Shown: piece after piece, positions 17,807 through 27,010 of the stretch
Numbering within the stretch: the stretch's first letter is position 1
Layout: every line of letters starts with the position of its first letter
Origin: Gemmatales bacterium
Lineage (GTDB): Bacteria > Planctomycetota > Planctomycetia > Gemmatales > Gemmataceae
DNA length: 64,000 nt
Direction of reading: 5' to 3'
Assembly: GCA_026004675.1 (NCBI GenBank)
Contig: BPJP01000002.1
Location: forward strand, 186,001 to 250,000
The notes under the pieces: model-generated
Databases searched by the model: none
Seen by the model: the letters and a program-made list of their open reading frames with translations, nothing else
What the model was told of the DNA's origin: nothing
Made by a program: the position numbers and the translations under genes

Positions 17807-19300
17807 ATGCTGCGCATTCTGGGATCGCGCAAAGCCTTGTGCGATGGGATAGCGCGCCGGGAATTTCTTCAAGCTGGCGGCTTGGGTGTGCTTGGCTTGA
17901 GCCTGGCGGATTATTTCCGCTTACAGGAAGTCCAGGCCGCCGAGCCTCGCGGCAAATCGTTTGGACGAGCAAAGGCCTGCATTCTTCTTTATCTGTATGG
18001 CGCACCGTCACAACTAGAGCTTTGCGACATGAAGCCATCGGCCCCTGTCGAGATTCGCGGGGAGCTGAAGCCGATTCGTTCCAGCCTGCCCGGTCTGGAC
18101 GTGTGCGAATTGATGCCCAATGCGGCCAAGATCATGGACCGAGTGACTGTGGTGCGCTCGATGAGCCACCCTTATCCGATCCATGGTGTCGCCTACGCGA
18201 CGACCGGTGTCCCGCAGATCGAAGTGGCGATGGAATTGAACCCACGAGACGCGAGGCATTGGCCTTTCATCGGCTCGGTCGTCGACTACCTGCACCAGAG
18301 GCAGAAGAAGAAACGACGGCATGAGGCCCCCGATAACATCGCCTTGCCGTTTCCTTTCAGCAGTCAGCGTGTCGGCGAAGTTCCCAGAGCAGGTCCCTAC
18401 GCTGCGTTTTTGGGGGGAGGTCACCATCCCATCTGGACGCAATTCAAAGGAGAAGCCACCGCGACAACGACGAAGACGTTGCGCGACAAAAAGGTTGCCG
18501 TCAAAGAGCCGTATATGGGCATTACGCCGGCGAGCCGCTTCGAGCTTGCCGGTGCGACGCAATTGCCAGCCGACATCACGCTGGACCGCCTGCAGAAAAG
18601 GCGCAGCCTGCTCGAACAATTCGAAAAAGCGCGTGCTGACCTGGAGAAGACCGCTGCCGGTCAACAGCGCGACCGCTTCCGCGAAATGGCCTACAACCTG
18701 ATCGGTTCGTCCAAGGTGCGCGAGGCACTCGACCTGGGAAAGGAGCCTCTCAAACTTCGGGAAAGTTACGGCATGACACTGTTTGGCCAGGCGGCATTGA
18801 CGGCACGGCGACTGGTCGAGGCCGGCTCGCGATTTGTTTCAGTGTTCTGGGATGAATACGGATTAGCAGGCTCGGCGTGGGACACGCATTGGCAACACTT
18901 CCCGCGGTTGAAGAACGAACTGATGCCCGGCTTTGATCAGGCCTTTTATGGCTTGATCCACGATTTGGACTCCCGTGGACTGCTCGAAGAAACCCTGGTG
19001 ATGTGTATCAGCGAGCACGGACGTACGCCGAAATTGAAAAACAATAACGGCGGCGGTCGCGATCACTGGTCGAGAGCCTATACCTGTTTGTTCGCTGGCG
19101 GCGGAATTGCCCGCGGGAAGGTGGTCGGTAAAACCGATTCCCGCGCTGCTGAAGTCGTCGACCGGCCCGTTTCTCCCAAAGACGTGCTCGCTACTGCTTA
19201 TTATTTGCTCGGACTCGATCCGCACACGATTTTGCGGGACCGCACGAATCGTCCGCTGCCTCTCGTGGATGGAGAAGTCGTTCAGGAAATGCTCGCCTAA
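17807..19300 (+). CDS. DUF1501 family protein (Tat-exported, sulfatase/alkaline phosphatase-like fold)
   Basis: A 497-residue protein with an internal twin-arginine signal (ARREFLQAGGLGVLGLSLAD, about residues 20-39) and the DUF1501 body. It has the segment ILLYLYGAPSQLELCDMKP near the start and the C-terminal CISEHGRTPK and GGRDHWSRAYTCLFAGGGI. DUF1501 proteins resemble metal-dependent phosphatases or sulfatases and are abundant in planctomycetes; no reaction is established. The gene follows the B12-controlled pseudopilin after 128 bases with no terminator seen between, so both may lie in one riboswitch-regulated unit. It is more divergent from the other two DUF1501 proteins in this window than they are from each other. 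Confidence 0.88.
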   Translation: MLRILGSRKALCDGIARREFLQAGGLGVLGLSLADYFRLQEVQAAEPRGKSFGRAKACILLYLYGAPSQLELCDMKPSAPVEIRGELKPIRSSLPGLDVCELMPNAAKIMDRVTVVRSMSHPYPIHGVAYATTGVPQIEVAMELNPRDARHWPFIGSVVDYLHQRQKKKRRHEAPDNIALPFPFSSQRVGEVPRAGPYAAFLGGGHHPIWTQFKGEATATTTKTLRDKKVAVKEPYMGITPASRFELAGATQLPADITLDRLQKRRSLLEQFEKARADLEKTAAGQQRDRFREMAYNLIGSSKVREALDLGKEPLKLRESYGMTLFGQAALTARRLVEAGSRFVSVFWDEYGLAGSAWDTHWQHFPRLKNELMPGFDQAFYGLIHDLDSRGLLEETLVMCISEHGRTPKLKNNNGGGRDHWSRAYTCLFAGGGIARGKVVGKTDSRAAEVVDRPVSPKDVLATAYYLLGLDPHTILRDRTNRPLPLVDGEVVQEMLA

Positions 19301-19553
19301 CTTCCCGCGTCGCGATTCCATCTCAAACCAGTGGCGGAAACGGAAAATTTCGCTCTCATAGAGCCTTAATATTCCTTACTAAGTGCGAGTAAACAACGTT
19401 TTACATAAATTTGTGAATATTTGGTAGAATCCCTTGCCATCGGTCAATTTCCGGAGTATCATAAAAATTCATACTTACCCATGTTTTATTGAAATCGGCA
19501 GTGCTGCCCCACTAGCTGCCCGTGTTTGATAATAGGAGGATCGAACAGCTGCC

Positions 19554-19952
19554 ATGAAGCTGACTCGCGCTGCCAGTTATGCCATCCATGCCCTTGTTTA
19601 CATGGCAACCCAAAAGCACAACAAGCCGATGGCGTCCCACCAGATCGCACAGGCTCGCGGCATTCCCGAGCGTTTTCTTTTGAAGGTTCTCAAGCCTCTT
19701 GTCGCCGCGCGCATCCTGCTTTCCGTCAAGGGACCCAACGGCGGTTATCGGCTTGCGAAACCACCTAGCGAAATCTCGCTCTTGGAGGTGCTGGAATCCG
19801 TCGACGGTCCTATCCGCGGACAAGCTTCGTTTGCCAGAGACGAAACCGACGGTCAGCTGAACAAACGGCTTGACACGATCTGCGCCCAAACGGCGGAACA
19901 AATCCGCAAACAACTGCAAAAGGTTCGCATCTCGGATCTTACGGGCAAGTAA
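19554..19952 (+). CDS. Rrf2-family transcriptional regulator without cluster cysteines
   Basis: A 132-residue protein. The N-terminal winged helix is typical of Rrf2 (MKLTRAASYAIHALVYMA, then GIPERFLLKVLKPLVAARIL and SVKGPNGGYRLAKP). IscR, NsrR and RsrR use three Cys to hold an iron-sulfur cluster; here only one Cys is present (about residue 109), so it probably senses something else. AGGAGG lies 14 bases before the ATG, longer than usual. The 253 bases upstream are AT-rich for this genome and probably hold its own promoter and operator. Its targets may include the FAD dehydrogenase that follows; this is a guess from position. Confidence 0.88.
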   Translation: MKLTRAASYAIHALVYMATQKHNKPMASHQIAQARGIPERFLLKVLKPLVAARILLSVKGPNGGYRLAKPPSEISLLEVLESVDGPIRGQASFARDETDGQLNKRLDTICAQTAEQIRKQLQKVRISDLTGK

Positions 19953-20084
19953 GTCGATCGCCCATCGCCTATCAGCCCCTTTTGCTTCCTTCGCTCCAAC
20001 GGCTACAATTCATCTGACGGTGCGTTGTGGAAGGCGGACTTGCCGTCTCGGCGAACATCCACCTTTTTCTTTGAAATCCACACG

Positions 20085-21689
20085 ATGGCGATACGTGTCG
20101 CTAATCTTCGGCTGGGGCTGGCCGAATCGGAGCAGGCGCTGCCCGATCGACTCGCTCAAATTCTGGGTATCTCCGGCATCGAGGAACTTCCTTGGCGGAT
20201 TCTTCGCAAAAGCCTGGATACCCGCAATAAGAGCAACCTGCAGTTTGTCTACAGCATCGAGGCGACCCTTCCCGAGGAGTCGCCGCGATTACTCGCACAA
20301 CTGAAAAGGCGGCATCCTGAGCTGCACATCGAACCATATCGTCCGGCCAGTTTCCACGTTCCCGAACCGGGACCGCTGCCTCTGGAGAGTCGTCCTGTTA
20401 TTGTCGGGTCAGGGCCTGCCGGTTTGTTCGCGGCGTTTTTGCTGGCCGAGCGAGGCTACCAACCGTTGGTTCTGGAACGTGGCCCGCCTGTCCACCAGCG
20501 CATTCGAGACGTCCACCTTTTCGATAAGGGAGGCGCGTTCGATTCGGAAAGCAACTATCTGTTCGGCGAAGGGGGCGCGGGAACATTCAGCGACGGCAAG
20601 CTGACCTGCCGGAATTCCGGTCCAGATGTGCAACGCGTCCTCGACTTGTTTGCCGAGTGCAAAGGCAAGGATTCGGTCCGTTACGAGTACCGTCCGCATT
20701 TGGGGAGCAATCGCTTGCCGGCGGTCGTCAAGGCATTGCGACAGCGAATCGAATCGCTTGGAGGTGAGTTTCGTTTCGGTTGCCGGGTCGAAGATCTGGT
20801 GATCCAAGACGGCCGGCTTCGTCAATTGTGTACTTCCTCGGGCGCAGTAAAGGCTCAAGTTGCCTTGCTGGCAATCGGCCACAGTGCGCGCGACACCTAC
20901 AGGATGTTGGCCAAACGTGGCGTGGCGCTGGCACCCAAGCCGTTTCAGATGGGAGTCCGCATCGAACAACCGCAAGAAATTGTCAACCGCGTCCAATATG
21001 GGGAAACGCCGCTTGAAGAGCGCTTAGGTGCCGCCGATTATTCTCTGATTGCCCATGGCCGGCGCGACCTTTTCACATTTTGCATGTGCGCTGGCGGACA
21101 GATCATTCCCAGCGTATCCGAGCCTGGCTATTTCTGTACCAACGGAATGAGTTTGTCGAAGCGGGCATCGCCGTTTGCCAACAGCGGATTGGTCGTGACG
21201 ATCGAACCGGATGAGTTTGGCAGTCGGGAGGTGCTTGCCGGCGTTCAATTTCAGGAAATCTATGAGGGTCGGGCATTCGCGGTCGGCCTCGGCGACTACG
21301 CTTGTCCGGTTCAACGCGCTGTGGATTTTCTCGCCGATCGACGCAGCGAACAGCTGCCTCCGTGCAGCTACACGCGCGGTGTGGTCGCCGCTCGTCTGGA
21401 TGAGTTGATTCCGCCGCAGGTGCGCGAAGCATTGCACGAGGGGTTGCCGATTCTCGATCGCCGCTGGCGGGGACGTTTTCTGGCCGCGGCTATCCTGGCT
21501 GGTCCGGAGGCGCGAGGCAGTTCGCCGGTGCGCATCGTTCGCGATCGCCAGACCCGCGAATCATTGAACGTTCAAGGACTTTATCCCGTTGGCGAAGGTG
21601 CCGGCTACGCAGGCGGCATCGTCAGCGCCGCTGTCGACGGCCTGCGATCGGCCAAAGCTGTCATTGCGAAATACGCACCCCTTTCGTAA
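20085..21689 (+). CDS. FAD-dependent dehydrogenase (COG2509-like)
   Basis: A 534-residue protein. The ATG at 20085 is chosen since MAIRVANLRLGL is the usual N-terminus of the family. Residues 1-90 are a small alpha/beta domain. The dinucleotide-binding motif VIVGSGPAGLFAAFLLAERG is at about 107-126. It is followed by the family-specific LFGEGGAGTFSDGKLTCR and, near the C-terminus, LYPVGEGAGYAGGIVSAAVDG, which closes the FAD site. The family includes uncharacterised dehydrogenases often annotated only as FAD-dependent; the substrate is unknown. It is cytoplasmic, with no signal or membrane segment. Confidence 0.9.
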   Translation: MAIRVANLRLGLAESEQALPDRLAQILGISGIEELPWRILRKSLDTRNKSNLQFVYSIEATLPEESPRLLAQLKRRHPELHIEPYRPASFHVPEPGPLPLESRPVIVGSGPAGLFAAFLLAERGYQPLVLERGPPVHQRIRDVHLFDKGGAFDSESNYLFGEGGAGTFSDGKLTCRNSGPDVQRVLDLFAECKGKDSVRYEYRPHLGSNRLPAVVKALRQRIESLGGEFRFGCRVEDLVIQDGRLRQLCTSSGAVKAQVALLAIGHSARDTYRMLAKRGVALAPKPFQMGVRIEQPQEIVNRVQYGETPLEERLGAADYSLIAHGRRDLFTFCMCAGGQIIPSVSEPGYFCTNGMSLSKRASPFANSGLVVTIEPDEFGSREVLAGVQFQEIYEGRAFAVGLGDYACPVQRAVDFLADRRSEQLPPCSYTRGVVAARLDELIPPQVREALHEGLPILDRRWRGRFLAAAILAGPEARGSSPVRIVRDRQTRESLNVQGLYPVGEGAGYAGGIVSAAVDGLRSAKAVIAKYAPLS

Positions 21690-21736
21690 AACGAGTTGAA
21701 ATAATTCTGCTGGTCCATTCGGGAGAGCCGGCGCTC

Positions 21737-22771
21737 GTGGCGGGTCTATTGCGAGCTTTAATCGAAAGCGCCGAGATTCTGCTCAAGCAGCGGCTGTTTT
21801 TGGTGCCACTGCTGCTCGTAGCAGTCGGAACACTCGGCTACATGGTCCTGGAAGACCTGCCCCCCTTCGACGCACTTTATTTCACCATCATCACCTTGAC
21901 AACGATCGGCTATGGCGATTTCACTCCGGCGACCGACGGAGGAAAAGCGTTTACGATGGGCCTGGTTCTCATCGGCGTCTTTACTTTCTTTTATGTTGCT
22001 TCGGAAGTTCTGCGGACAATCGTCAGCGGAGAGCTCGGCGCGACACTGGGGAAACGGTATATGGAGCGAGCATTGGCGACGATGCACAAGCATTACATCG
22101 TGTGCGGCTTCGGTCGCATGGGCAGGCTCGTCTGCCGCGAGTTCGAGCAGTCGAAAACCCCCTACGTTGCCATCGACCGCAACGCCGAGGGGTTGGCCCA
22201 TTTCTGTTTCGAATCGGGCCTGTTCCTCGAGGGGGACGCGACTTCGGATGAAGTGCTCAAGCGCGCTGGCATCGAAAAGGCACAAGCCTTGATTACGGTG
22301 ATGTCTTCCGATGCGGACAACCTCTATACCACCATGAGCGCCCGATTGTTGAATCCCGATCTGTATATCGTTTCTCGCATCGAAGAGTTGCAGTCGGAAC
22401 AGAAGCTGCTGCGAGCCGGCGCCAACCGTGTGGTCTCGCCCTATCGCATTGGCGGTCGAAGCATGGTCCAAGCCGTCCTGAGACCCAACGTTCTCGAGTT
22501 TATCGAACTCACCACGCGCACCGAACACATCGACCTCCAGCTGGAGGAAGTCGCCATCGGCCACAAGAGTTCACTCATCGGTACGACGCTCGATCCTGGC
22601 AGAGTGCGACAGCAATGGAAGGTTATCGTGGTAGCAGTGAAGAAAGCCGACGCTCAACTCGTTTTCGACGCCCTCTCCGATACCGTCGCCGAACCCGGCG
22701 ATGTGTTATTGTGCCTGGGCAGCAAAGAAGCTCTCGAACGACTGGAAGAAGCGGCCAGCGGTAAAGAATAA
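21737..22771 (+). CDS. Potassium channel protein with TrkA-N/TrkA-C (RCK) domains
   Basis: A 344-residue protein starting with GTG, preceded by GGAGAG. Two membrane helices flank a pore loop with the selectivity filter TTIGYGDFTP. The RCK domain follows from about residue 115 (YIVCGFGRMGRLVCREF, a Rossmann GxGxxG), and a TrkA-C domain closes the protein (about 255-340). This is the two-helix MthK/Kch-like layout. It should conduct K+ and be gated by a ligand such as NAD(H), nucleotides or Ca2+ at the RCK ring. It lies 47 bases after the FAD dehydrogenase. Confidence 0.93.
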   Translation: MAGLLRALIESAEILLKQRLFLVPLLLVAVGTLGYMVLEDLPPFDALYFTIITLTTIGYGDFTPATDGGKAFTMGLVLIGVFTFFYVASEVLRTIVSGELGATLGKRYMERALATMHKHYIVCGFGRMGRLVCREFEQSKTPYVAIDRNAEGLAHFCFESGLFLEGDATSDEVLKRAGIEKAQALITVMSSDADNLYTTMSARLLNPDLYIVSRIEELQSEQKLLRAGANRVVSPYRIGGRSMVQAVLRPNVLEFIELTTRTEHIDLQLEEVAIGHKSSLIGTTLDPGRVRQQWKVIVVAVKKADAQLVFDALSDTVAEPGDVLLCLGSKEALERLEEAASGKE

Positions 22772-22859
22772 ACGATCTTCCCTGGCATGGTTTATCATTT
22801 CCATTGGCGCTCTACCGAAGTAAACTGACATGGTGGTCGAGATTAACGGAGAAAGGGCG

Positions 22860-24338
22860 ATGCATCCGCTACCTGGTTACATCCAACAAACAAGGCGAGA
22901 ATTCCTGACGTCCGCGTCCAGCGGCATCGGTCTGTTGGCTCTGTCGTCGCTTTTGCGGGATGAGGGGCTTCTGGCGGCCGAAGCCGAGAACATAGTCAAT
23001 CCGCTGGCACCGAAACCGCCACATTTCCCGGCCAAGGCCAAGGCATGCATCTGCTTGTTCATGGCTGGTGCTCCAAGCCAGCTCGACTTGTTCGATCCAA
23101 AACCCAAATTGAACGAATTGGATGGGCAGAAGCTGCCCGAATCGATGACGAAAAACGTTCGATTCGCATTTATACAAAAAGACTCGGCACGGTTGATGGG
23201 CAGTCCGCGGGAATTCAAAAAATATGGGCAGTGCGGCATGGAGTTGTCCGACCTCTTGCCCCACCTTAGCCGCTGCGTCGATGACATCGCCCTGATTCGT
23301 TCGATGCACACGGAGGCGTTCAATCATCACCCAGGTCAGCTGATGATGAACTGCGGCGTGCCGAAATTCGGCTTTCCCAGCATGGGATCATGGATCAACT
23401 ATGGACTGGGCAGCGAATCGCAGAACCTTCCCGGATATGTCGTGCTGACAGCTGGCCGGGGATCGAGCGGCGGCGCTTCCAATTGGTCGAGCGGATTCTT
23501 GCCTACGACTTATCAGGGTGTGCTTTTTCGTAACCAGGGCGAACCGGTTCTGAATCTCAACAATCCGAGCGGCTTGTCACGTCGCATGCAACAAAAAACC
23601 ATCGACACGTTGCGGAAGTTGAACACGTTGCGACAGGCAGGAAGTCTCGATCCGGAAATCCACAGCCGAATCGCCGCGTATGAACTGGCGTTTCGGATGC
23701 AGCAGTCGGCGCCCGAACTGATCGACCTGTCAAAGGAATCGAAGCGTACGCTCGAAATGTACGGCGTCGAACGCAAAGATCCGCCGGGAGGAGGCAGGGG
23801 GGGAGGCGGGAACGTGTATCGAACCTATGCGACCAATTGCCTGCTGGCTCGCCGTCTGGTTGAGCGAGGCGTGCGCTTCGTCACGATCATGCACGCCTCG
23901 TGGGATCATCATAGCAATCTGGATCGGGAATTGGCTTTCAACGCGGGCATGTGCGACCAGCCGATCGCCGCTCTGATCCAGGATCTCAAGCAACGCGGCC
24001 TGCTCGATTCCACGCTGGTCATGTGGGTATCGGAGTTTGGCCGGACGCCGTTGGGAGAAAACCGCCGTGGCTTCAAGAAAGTCACAGGCCGCGATCATCA
24101 TCCCTTTGCGTTCAGCGTCTGGCTAGCCGGAGGAGGCGTCCGTGGTGGTCAGGTTGTCGGTCAATCGGATGAAATCGGCTGGCACGCAATCGAAGACAAG
24201 ATGCACATCAACGATTTCCATGCCACGATCCTGGCTCTGTTCGGCTTCGACCACTTGAAATTGACTTACCGCTTCCAGGGGCGCGATTTCAGGCTCACTG
24301 ACGTCGCGGGCAAAGTCGTGCCGAAATTGATTGCCTGA
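22860..24338 (+). CDS. DUF1501 family protein (Tat-exported)
   Basis: A 492-residue protein. The ATG at 22860 has GGAGAAAGG upstream, and a twin-arginine signal follows (TRREFLTSASSGIGLLALSS). The body has LAPKPPHFPAKAKACICLFM and GAPSQLDLFDPKP, then LLPHLSRCVDDIALIRSMHT, ASWDHHSNLD, WVSEFGRTP and TGRDHHPFAFSVWLAGGGV, which are the conserved metal-site-like stretches of DUF1501. It closely resembles the minus-strand DUF1501 protein at 50.7-52.1 kb. In planctomycetes this subtype normally sits beside a PSD1/DUF1549 cytochrome gene. No such partner is present beside it here. A phosphodiesterase gene follows 28 bases later. Confidence 0.88.
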   Translation: MHPLPGYIQQTRREFLTSASSGIGLLALSSLLRDEGLLAAEAENIVNPLAPKPPHFPAKAKACICLFMAGAPSQLDLFDPKPKLNELDGQKLPESMTKNVRFAFIQKDSARLMGSPREFKKYGQCGMELSDLLPHLSRCVDDIALIRSMHTEAFNHHPGQLMMNCGVPKFGFPSMGSWINYGLGSESQNLPGYVVLTAGRGSSGGASNWSSGFLPTTYQGVLFRNQGEPVLNLNNPSGLSRRMQQKTIDTLRKLNTLRQAGSLDPEIHSRIAAYELAFRMQQSAPELIDLSKESKRTLEMYGVERKDPPGGGRGGGGNVYRTYATNCLLARRLVERGVRFVTIMHASWDHHSNLDRELAFNAGMCDQPIAALIQDLKQRGLLDSTLVMWVSEFGRTPLGENRRGFKKVTGRDHHPFAFSVWLAGGGVRGGQVVGQSDEIGWHAIEDKMHINDFHATILALFGFDHLKLTYRFQGRDFRLTDVAGKVVPKLIA

Positions 24339-24366
24339 CAGCCAACACTGTACCGCCTCGCGTTCG

Positions 24367-25746
24367 ATGCTCGTTGTCGTCAATACCGTCGGTTTGACGG
24401 GTCGGCTGTTGCCTTTGGCTCCTCGCCTGCATGCTTTAGCGCAGCGAGGGTGGGTCCGGCCGCTGCGCGAAATCCTTCCCGCTGTCACCTCCAGCGTTCA
24501 AGCGACTTTCCTGACCGGCACGACACCTGAAACGCACGGCATCGTCGCCAACGGCTGGCTCTTCCGCGACACCGGCGAAATCCGCTTTTGGCAGCAATCG
24601 AACCGGCTCATCCAGGCGGAACCACTTTACCAAACCCTGAAACGACGTTACCACGAACAAGGCAAACTCTTTCGTTGCGCCAAGCTTTTCTGGTGGTTCA
24701 ACCAAGGCGCGAACGTCGATGTCTTTGTTACGCCCAAACCCTATTACGGAGCCGATGGCAACAAAATCTTTGGCATCCTCGGCTCCCCGCCCGGACTTAC
24801 GGATCGGATGGAGCAAAAGCTGGGCAAGTTCCCCTTCCATACCTTTTGGGGGCCGCTGGCGGGATTGCCTTGCTCGCAATGGATCGCTCTGGCTGCTGCT
24901 GACGTGCTGCGCGAGTACCAACCGGATTTACTGCTCGTCTATTTGCCCCACCTCGACTACGACACGCAGCGTTACGGTCCCGCACACTGCGACCTGCCGC
25001 GCTTGTGTCGCGAACTCGACGACGCCTGCGAACCTCTCTTGGAAGCGGCTCGCACAACCGGAGCTCGCGTCGCCATCGTCAACGAATGCTGTCATGTTGA
25101 CGTGAGCCAGCCCATTTTTCCGAACCGTGCCCTGCGCCAAGCCGGTTTGCTCACCTGCCGCGACGGCCCATTCGGCGAATCGCTCGATACCTTCCAAAGC
25201 GAGGCATTCGCTGTCTGCGATCATCAGATCGCCCATATCTATATCAACGATCGTTCCTCGCTGGCGCGTGTTCGCGAAATCGTCGCCGGTCTTCCGGGCG
25301 TGGCAAGAGTGTTGACCGGTGAGGAACGAAGCGACATCCGGCTCGATCATCCGCGCGCTGGTGAACTGATCGCTCTCGCCCAGCCAGATTCCTGGTTTGC
25401 GTATCCCTATTGGCTCGATGATCGGCGGGCACCTGATTTTGCCCGCACCGTGGATATCCATCGCAAACCGGGCTATGATCCGTGTGAACTATTTTTCGAC
25501 CCCGAGTTGTGGTGGCCCAAAGGGAAAGTGCTGCTGAGACTGATGCAGAAGAAACTCGGCTTTCGCATGTTGCTCGACGTTGTTCCGCTGGACGCACGTC
25601 TGGTTCGCGGCAGCCACGGTCTGGCAGCGTATCAAGATATCGACCGGCCCATTATGATCGGCGACGGACCAGCACCGACAAGCGAATCGTTGGATCAAAC
25701 CGAGGTTTACCATTGGTTCATGCAGGCGTTCGCTCCCAACGCATGA
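24367..25746 (+). CDS. Nucleotide pyrophosphatase/phosphodiesterase-family protein (alkaline phosphatase superfamily)
   Basis: A 459-residue protein started at the ATG at 24367 (MLVVVNTVGLTGRLLP). The phosphodiesterase signature is visible: a nucleophile region PAVTSSVQATFLTGTTPETHGI, YLPHLDYDTQRYGP in the middle, and RGSHGL near the C-terminus for metal-binding His. It should hydrolyse a phosphodiester or pyrophosphate bond using two metals. No signal peptide is seen, so it appears cytoplasmic. It is close behind a DUF1501 gene, another member of the same broad fold, though a common task is unproven. Confidence 0.85.
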   Translation: MLVVVNTVGLTGRLLPLAPRLHALAQRGWVRPLREILPAVTSSVQATFLTGTTPETHGIVANGWLFRDTGEIRFWQQSNRLIQAEPLYQTLKRRYHEQGKLFRCAKLFWWFNQGANVDVFVTPKPYYGADGNKIFGILGSPPGLTDRMEQKLGKFPFHTFWGPLAGLPCSQWIALAAADVLREYQPDLLLVYLPHLDYDTQRYGPAHCDLPRLCRELDDACEPLLEAARTTGARVAIVNECCHVDVSQPIFPNRALRQAGLLTCRDGPFGESLDTFQSEAFAVCDHQIAHIYINDRSSLARVREIVAGLPGVARVLTGEERSDIRLDHPRAGELIALAQPDSWFAYPYWLDDRRAPDFARTVDIHRKPGYDPCELFFDPELWWPKGKVLLRLMQKKLGFRMLLDVVPLDARLVRGSHGLAAYQDIDRPIMIGDGPAPTSESLDQTEVYHWFMQAFAPNA

Positions 25747-25860
25747 CAGTCGGAATGGATGTGCGAACCATATTCGGCAAAGGCTGATCGAAAAAGCCAG
25801 TGAAAATGCACCGGTCGAAGGGCATTGGTTCCCGGTCGTCGATTCTCGTATGCTAACGCC

Positions 25861-26904
25861 ATGACACCCGACATTTTGCTACCCGAGCGAATTGAAAACG
25901 AAGAGCAACTCGATGAAGTGATGACCCGACCGAGGCCCATCCTGATCGAGTTCATGAAAACGTTGGAAAGCCCGCTGCTGATTCTTGGCGCTGGCGGCAA
26001 AATGGGACCGACTTTGGCGATCCTCGCCAGGCGAGCGGCGGTAGCAGCCGGCACTGATATCGATGTCATAGCTGTCAGCCGATTTTCCGATCCGTCCGCG
26101 CGGGCTGTATTGGAGAAGCATGGCGTTCGCACTCAAAGCGCGGATTTGCTCGACCGCGATTCCGTGAAGGAATTACCCGATGCCAGGAACGTGCTTTACC
26201 TGGTCGGGTTGAAATTTGGCACCGCGGAGAACCCGGCGCCGACCTGGGCCATCAATACGCTGGTACCGGCGAACATTTGCGAACGCTTTCCCCGGTCGCG
26301 GATTGTGGCGCTCTCGACTGGAAATGTCTACCCTTTGGCGAAAGTGACAGGACCCGGCTCGCGCGAAGGCGACCCATTGACGCCGTTAGGCGAATACGCC
26401 AATGCGGCCGTGGCCCGCGAGCGCATCTTCGGCTATTTCGCCCAGAAAAACCGAACCCCTGTGATCCTGCTGCGGCTGAGCTACGCCGTTGACCTTCGTT
26501 ACGGCGTCCTCGTCGATGTAACCCAGAAAGTGTTGGCCGAACAGCCGATCGATTTAACGATGGGGTACTTCAATTGCATCTGGCAAGGGGATGCGAACGA
26601 AATGATCATCCGGTCACTGGCCCTTGCCGACCCGTCGATCGTATCGCTGAATTTGACCGGTCCCAGATGCCGACTGCGCGATGTCGCCGAACGGATCGGC
26701 GAAATGGCCAAGAAACCGGTTCGTTTTGAAGGCCAGGAGGCGGATACTGCTCTTTTAAGCGACACGACATTGATGGAACAGAGGCTTGGCAGGCCGGCAA
26801 CGGACCTTGAGAGCGTTTTACGCTGGACGGTTCATTGGTTGCAGCACAACGGCCGACTTCTTGGCAAGCCGACGCATTTCGAAGTCCGCGACGGCAGGTA
26901 TTGA
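25861..26904 (+). CDS. NAD-dependent epimerase/dehydratase-family protein
   Basis: A 347-residue protein started at the ATG at 25861. About 35 residues precede the Rossmann fold, whose motif is LILGAGGKMGPTLAILA. The usual catalytic YxxxK of short-chain dehydrogenases is not obvious; the nearest place has EYANAAVARERIFGY, which lacks the Lys. SDR epimerases without this Lys are sometimes non-catalytic or act on unusual substrates. The rest (LSTGNVYPLAKV, LRLSYAVDLRYG) fits an extended SDR. It stands between the phosphodiesterase and a strong minus-strand terminator. The substrate is unknown. Confidence 0.8.
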   Translation: MTPDILLPERIENEEQLDEVMTRPRPILIEFMKTLESPLLILGAGGKMGPTLAILARRAAVAAGTDIDVIAVSRFSDPSARAVLEKHGVRTQSADLLDRDSVKELPDARNVLYLVGLKFGTAENPAPTWAINTLVPANICERFPRSRIVALSTGNVYPLAKVTGPGSREGDPLTPLGEYANAAVARERIFGYFAQKNRTPVILLRLSYAVDLRYGVLVDVTQKVLAEQPIDLTMGYFNCIWQGDANEMIIRSLALADPSIVSLNLTGPRCRLRDVAERIGEMAKKPVRFEGQEADTALLSDTTLMEQRLGRPATDLESVLRWTVHWLQHNGRLLGKPTHFEVRDGRY

Positions 26905-26924
26905 TTCCTTTGCCGAAATTCTTG

Positions 26925-26974
26925 AAGAAAGAAAAAGATCGGCGGCATCCGCCAACGAAAGGGATGCCGCCGAT
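26925..26974 (-). terminator. Intrinsic terminator of the small lipoprotein gene
   Basis: ATCGGCGGCATCC (26938-26950) and GGATGCCGCCGAT (26962-26974) form a perfect 13-bp stem with an 11-base loop. On the minus strand it is followed by CTTTTTCTTTCTTC. The plus-strand side is not T-rich, but the hairpin may also slow read-through from the epimerase gene. Confidence 0.85.
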
Positions 26975-27010
26975 TGCGTTGCTTGCCTGTTGGCCCCCAA
27001 CAAAGCGGAT

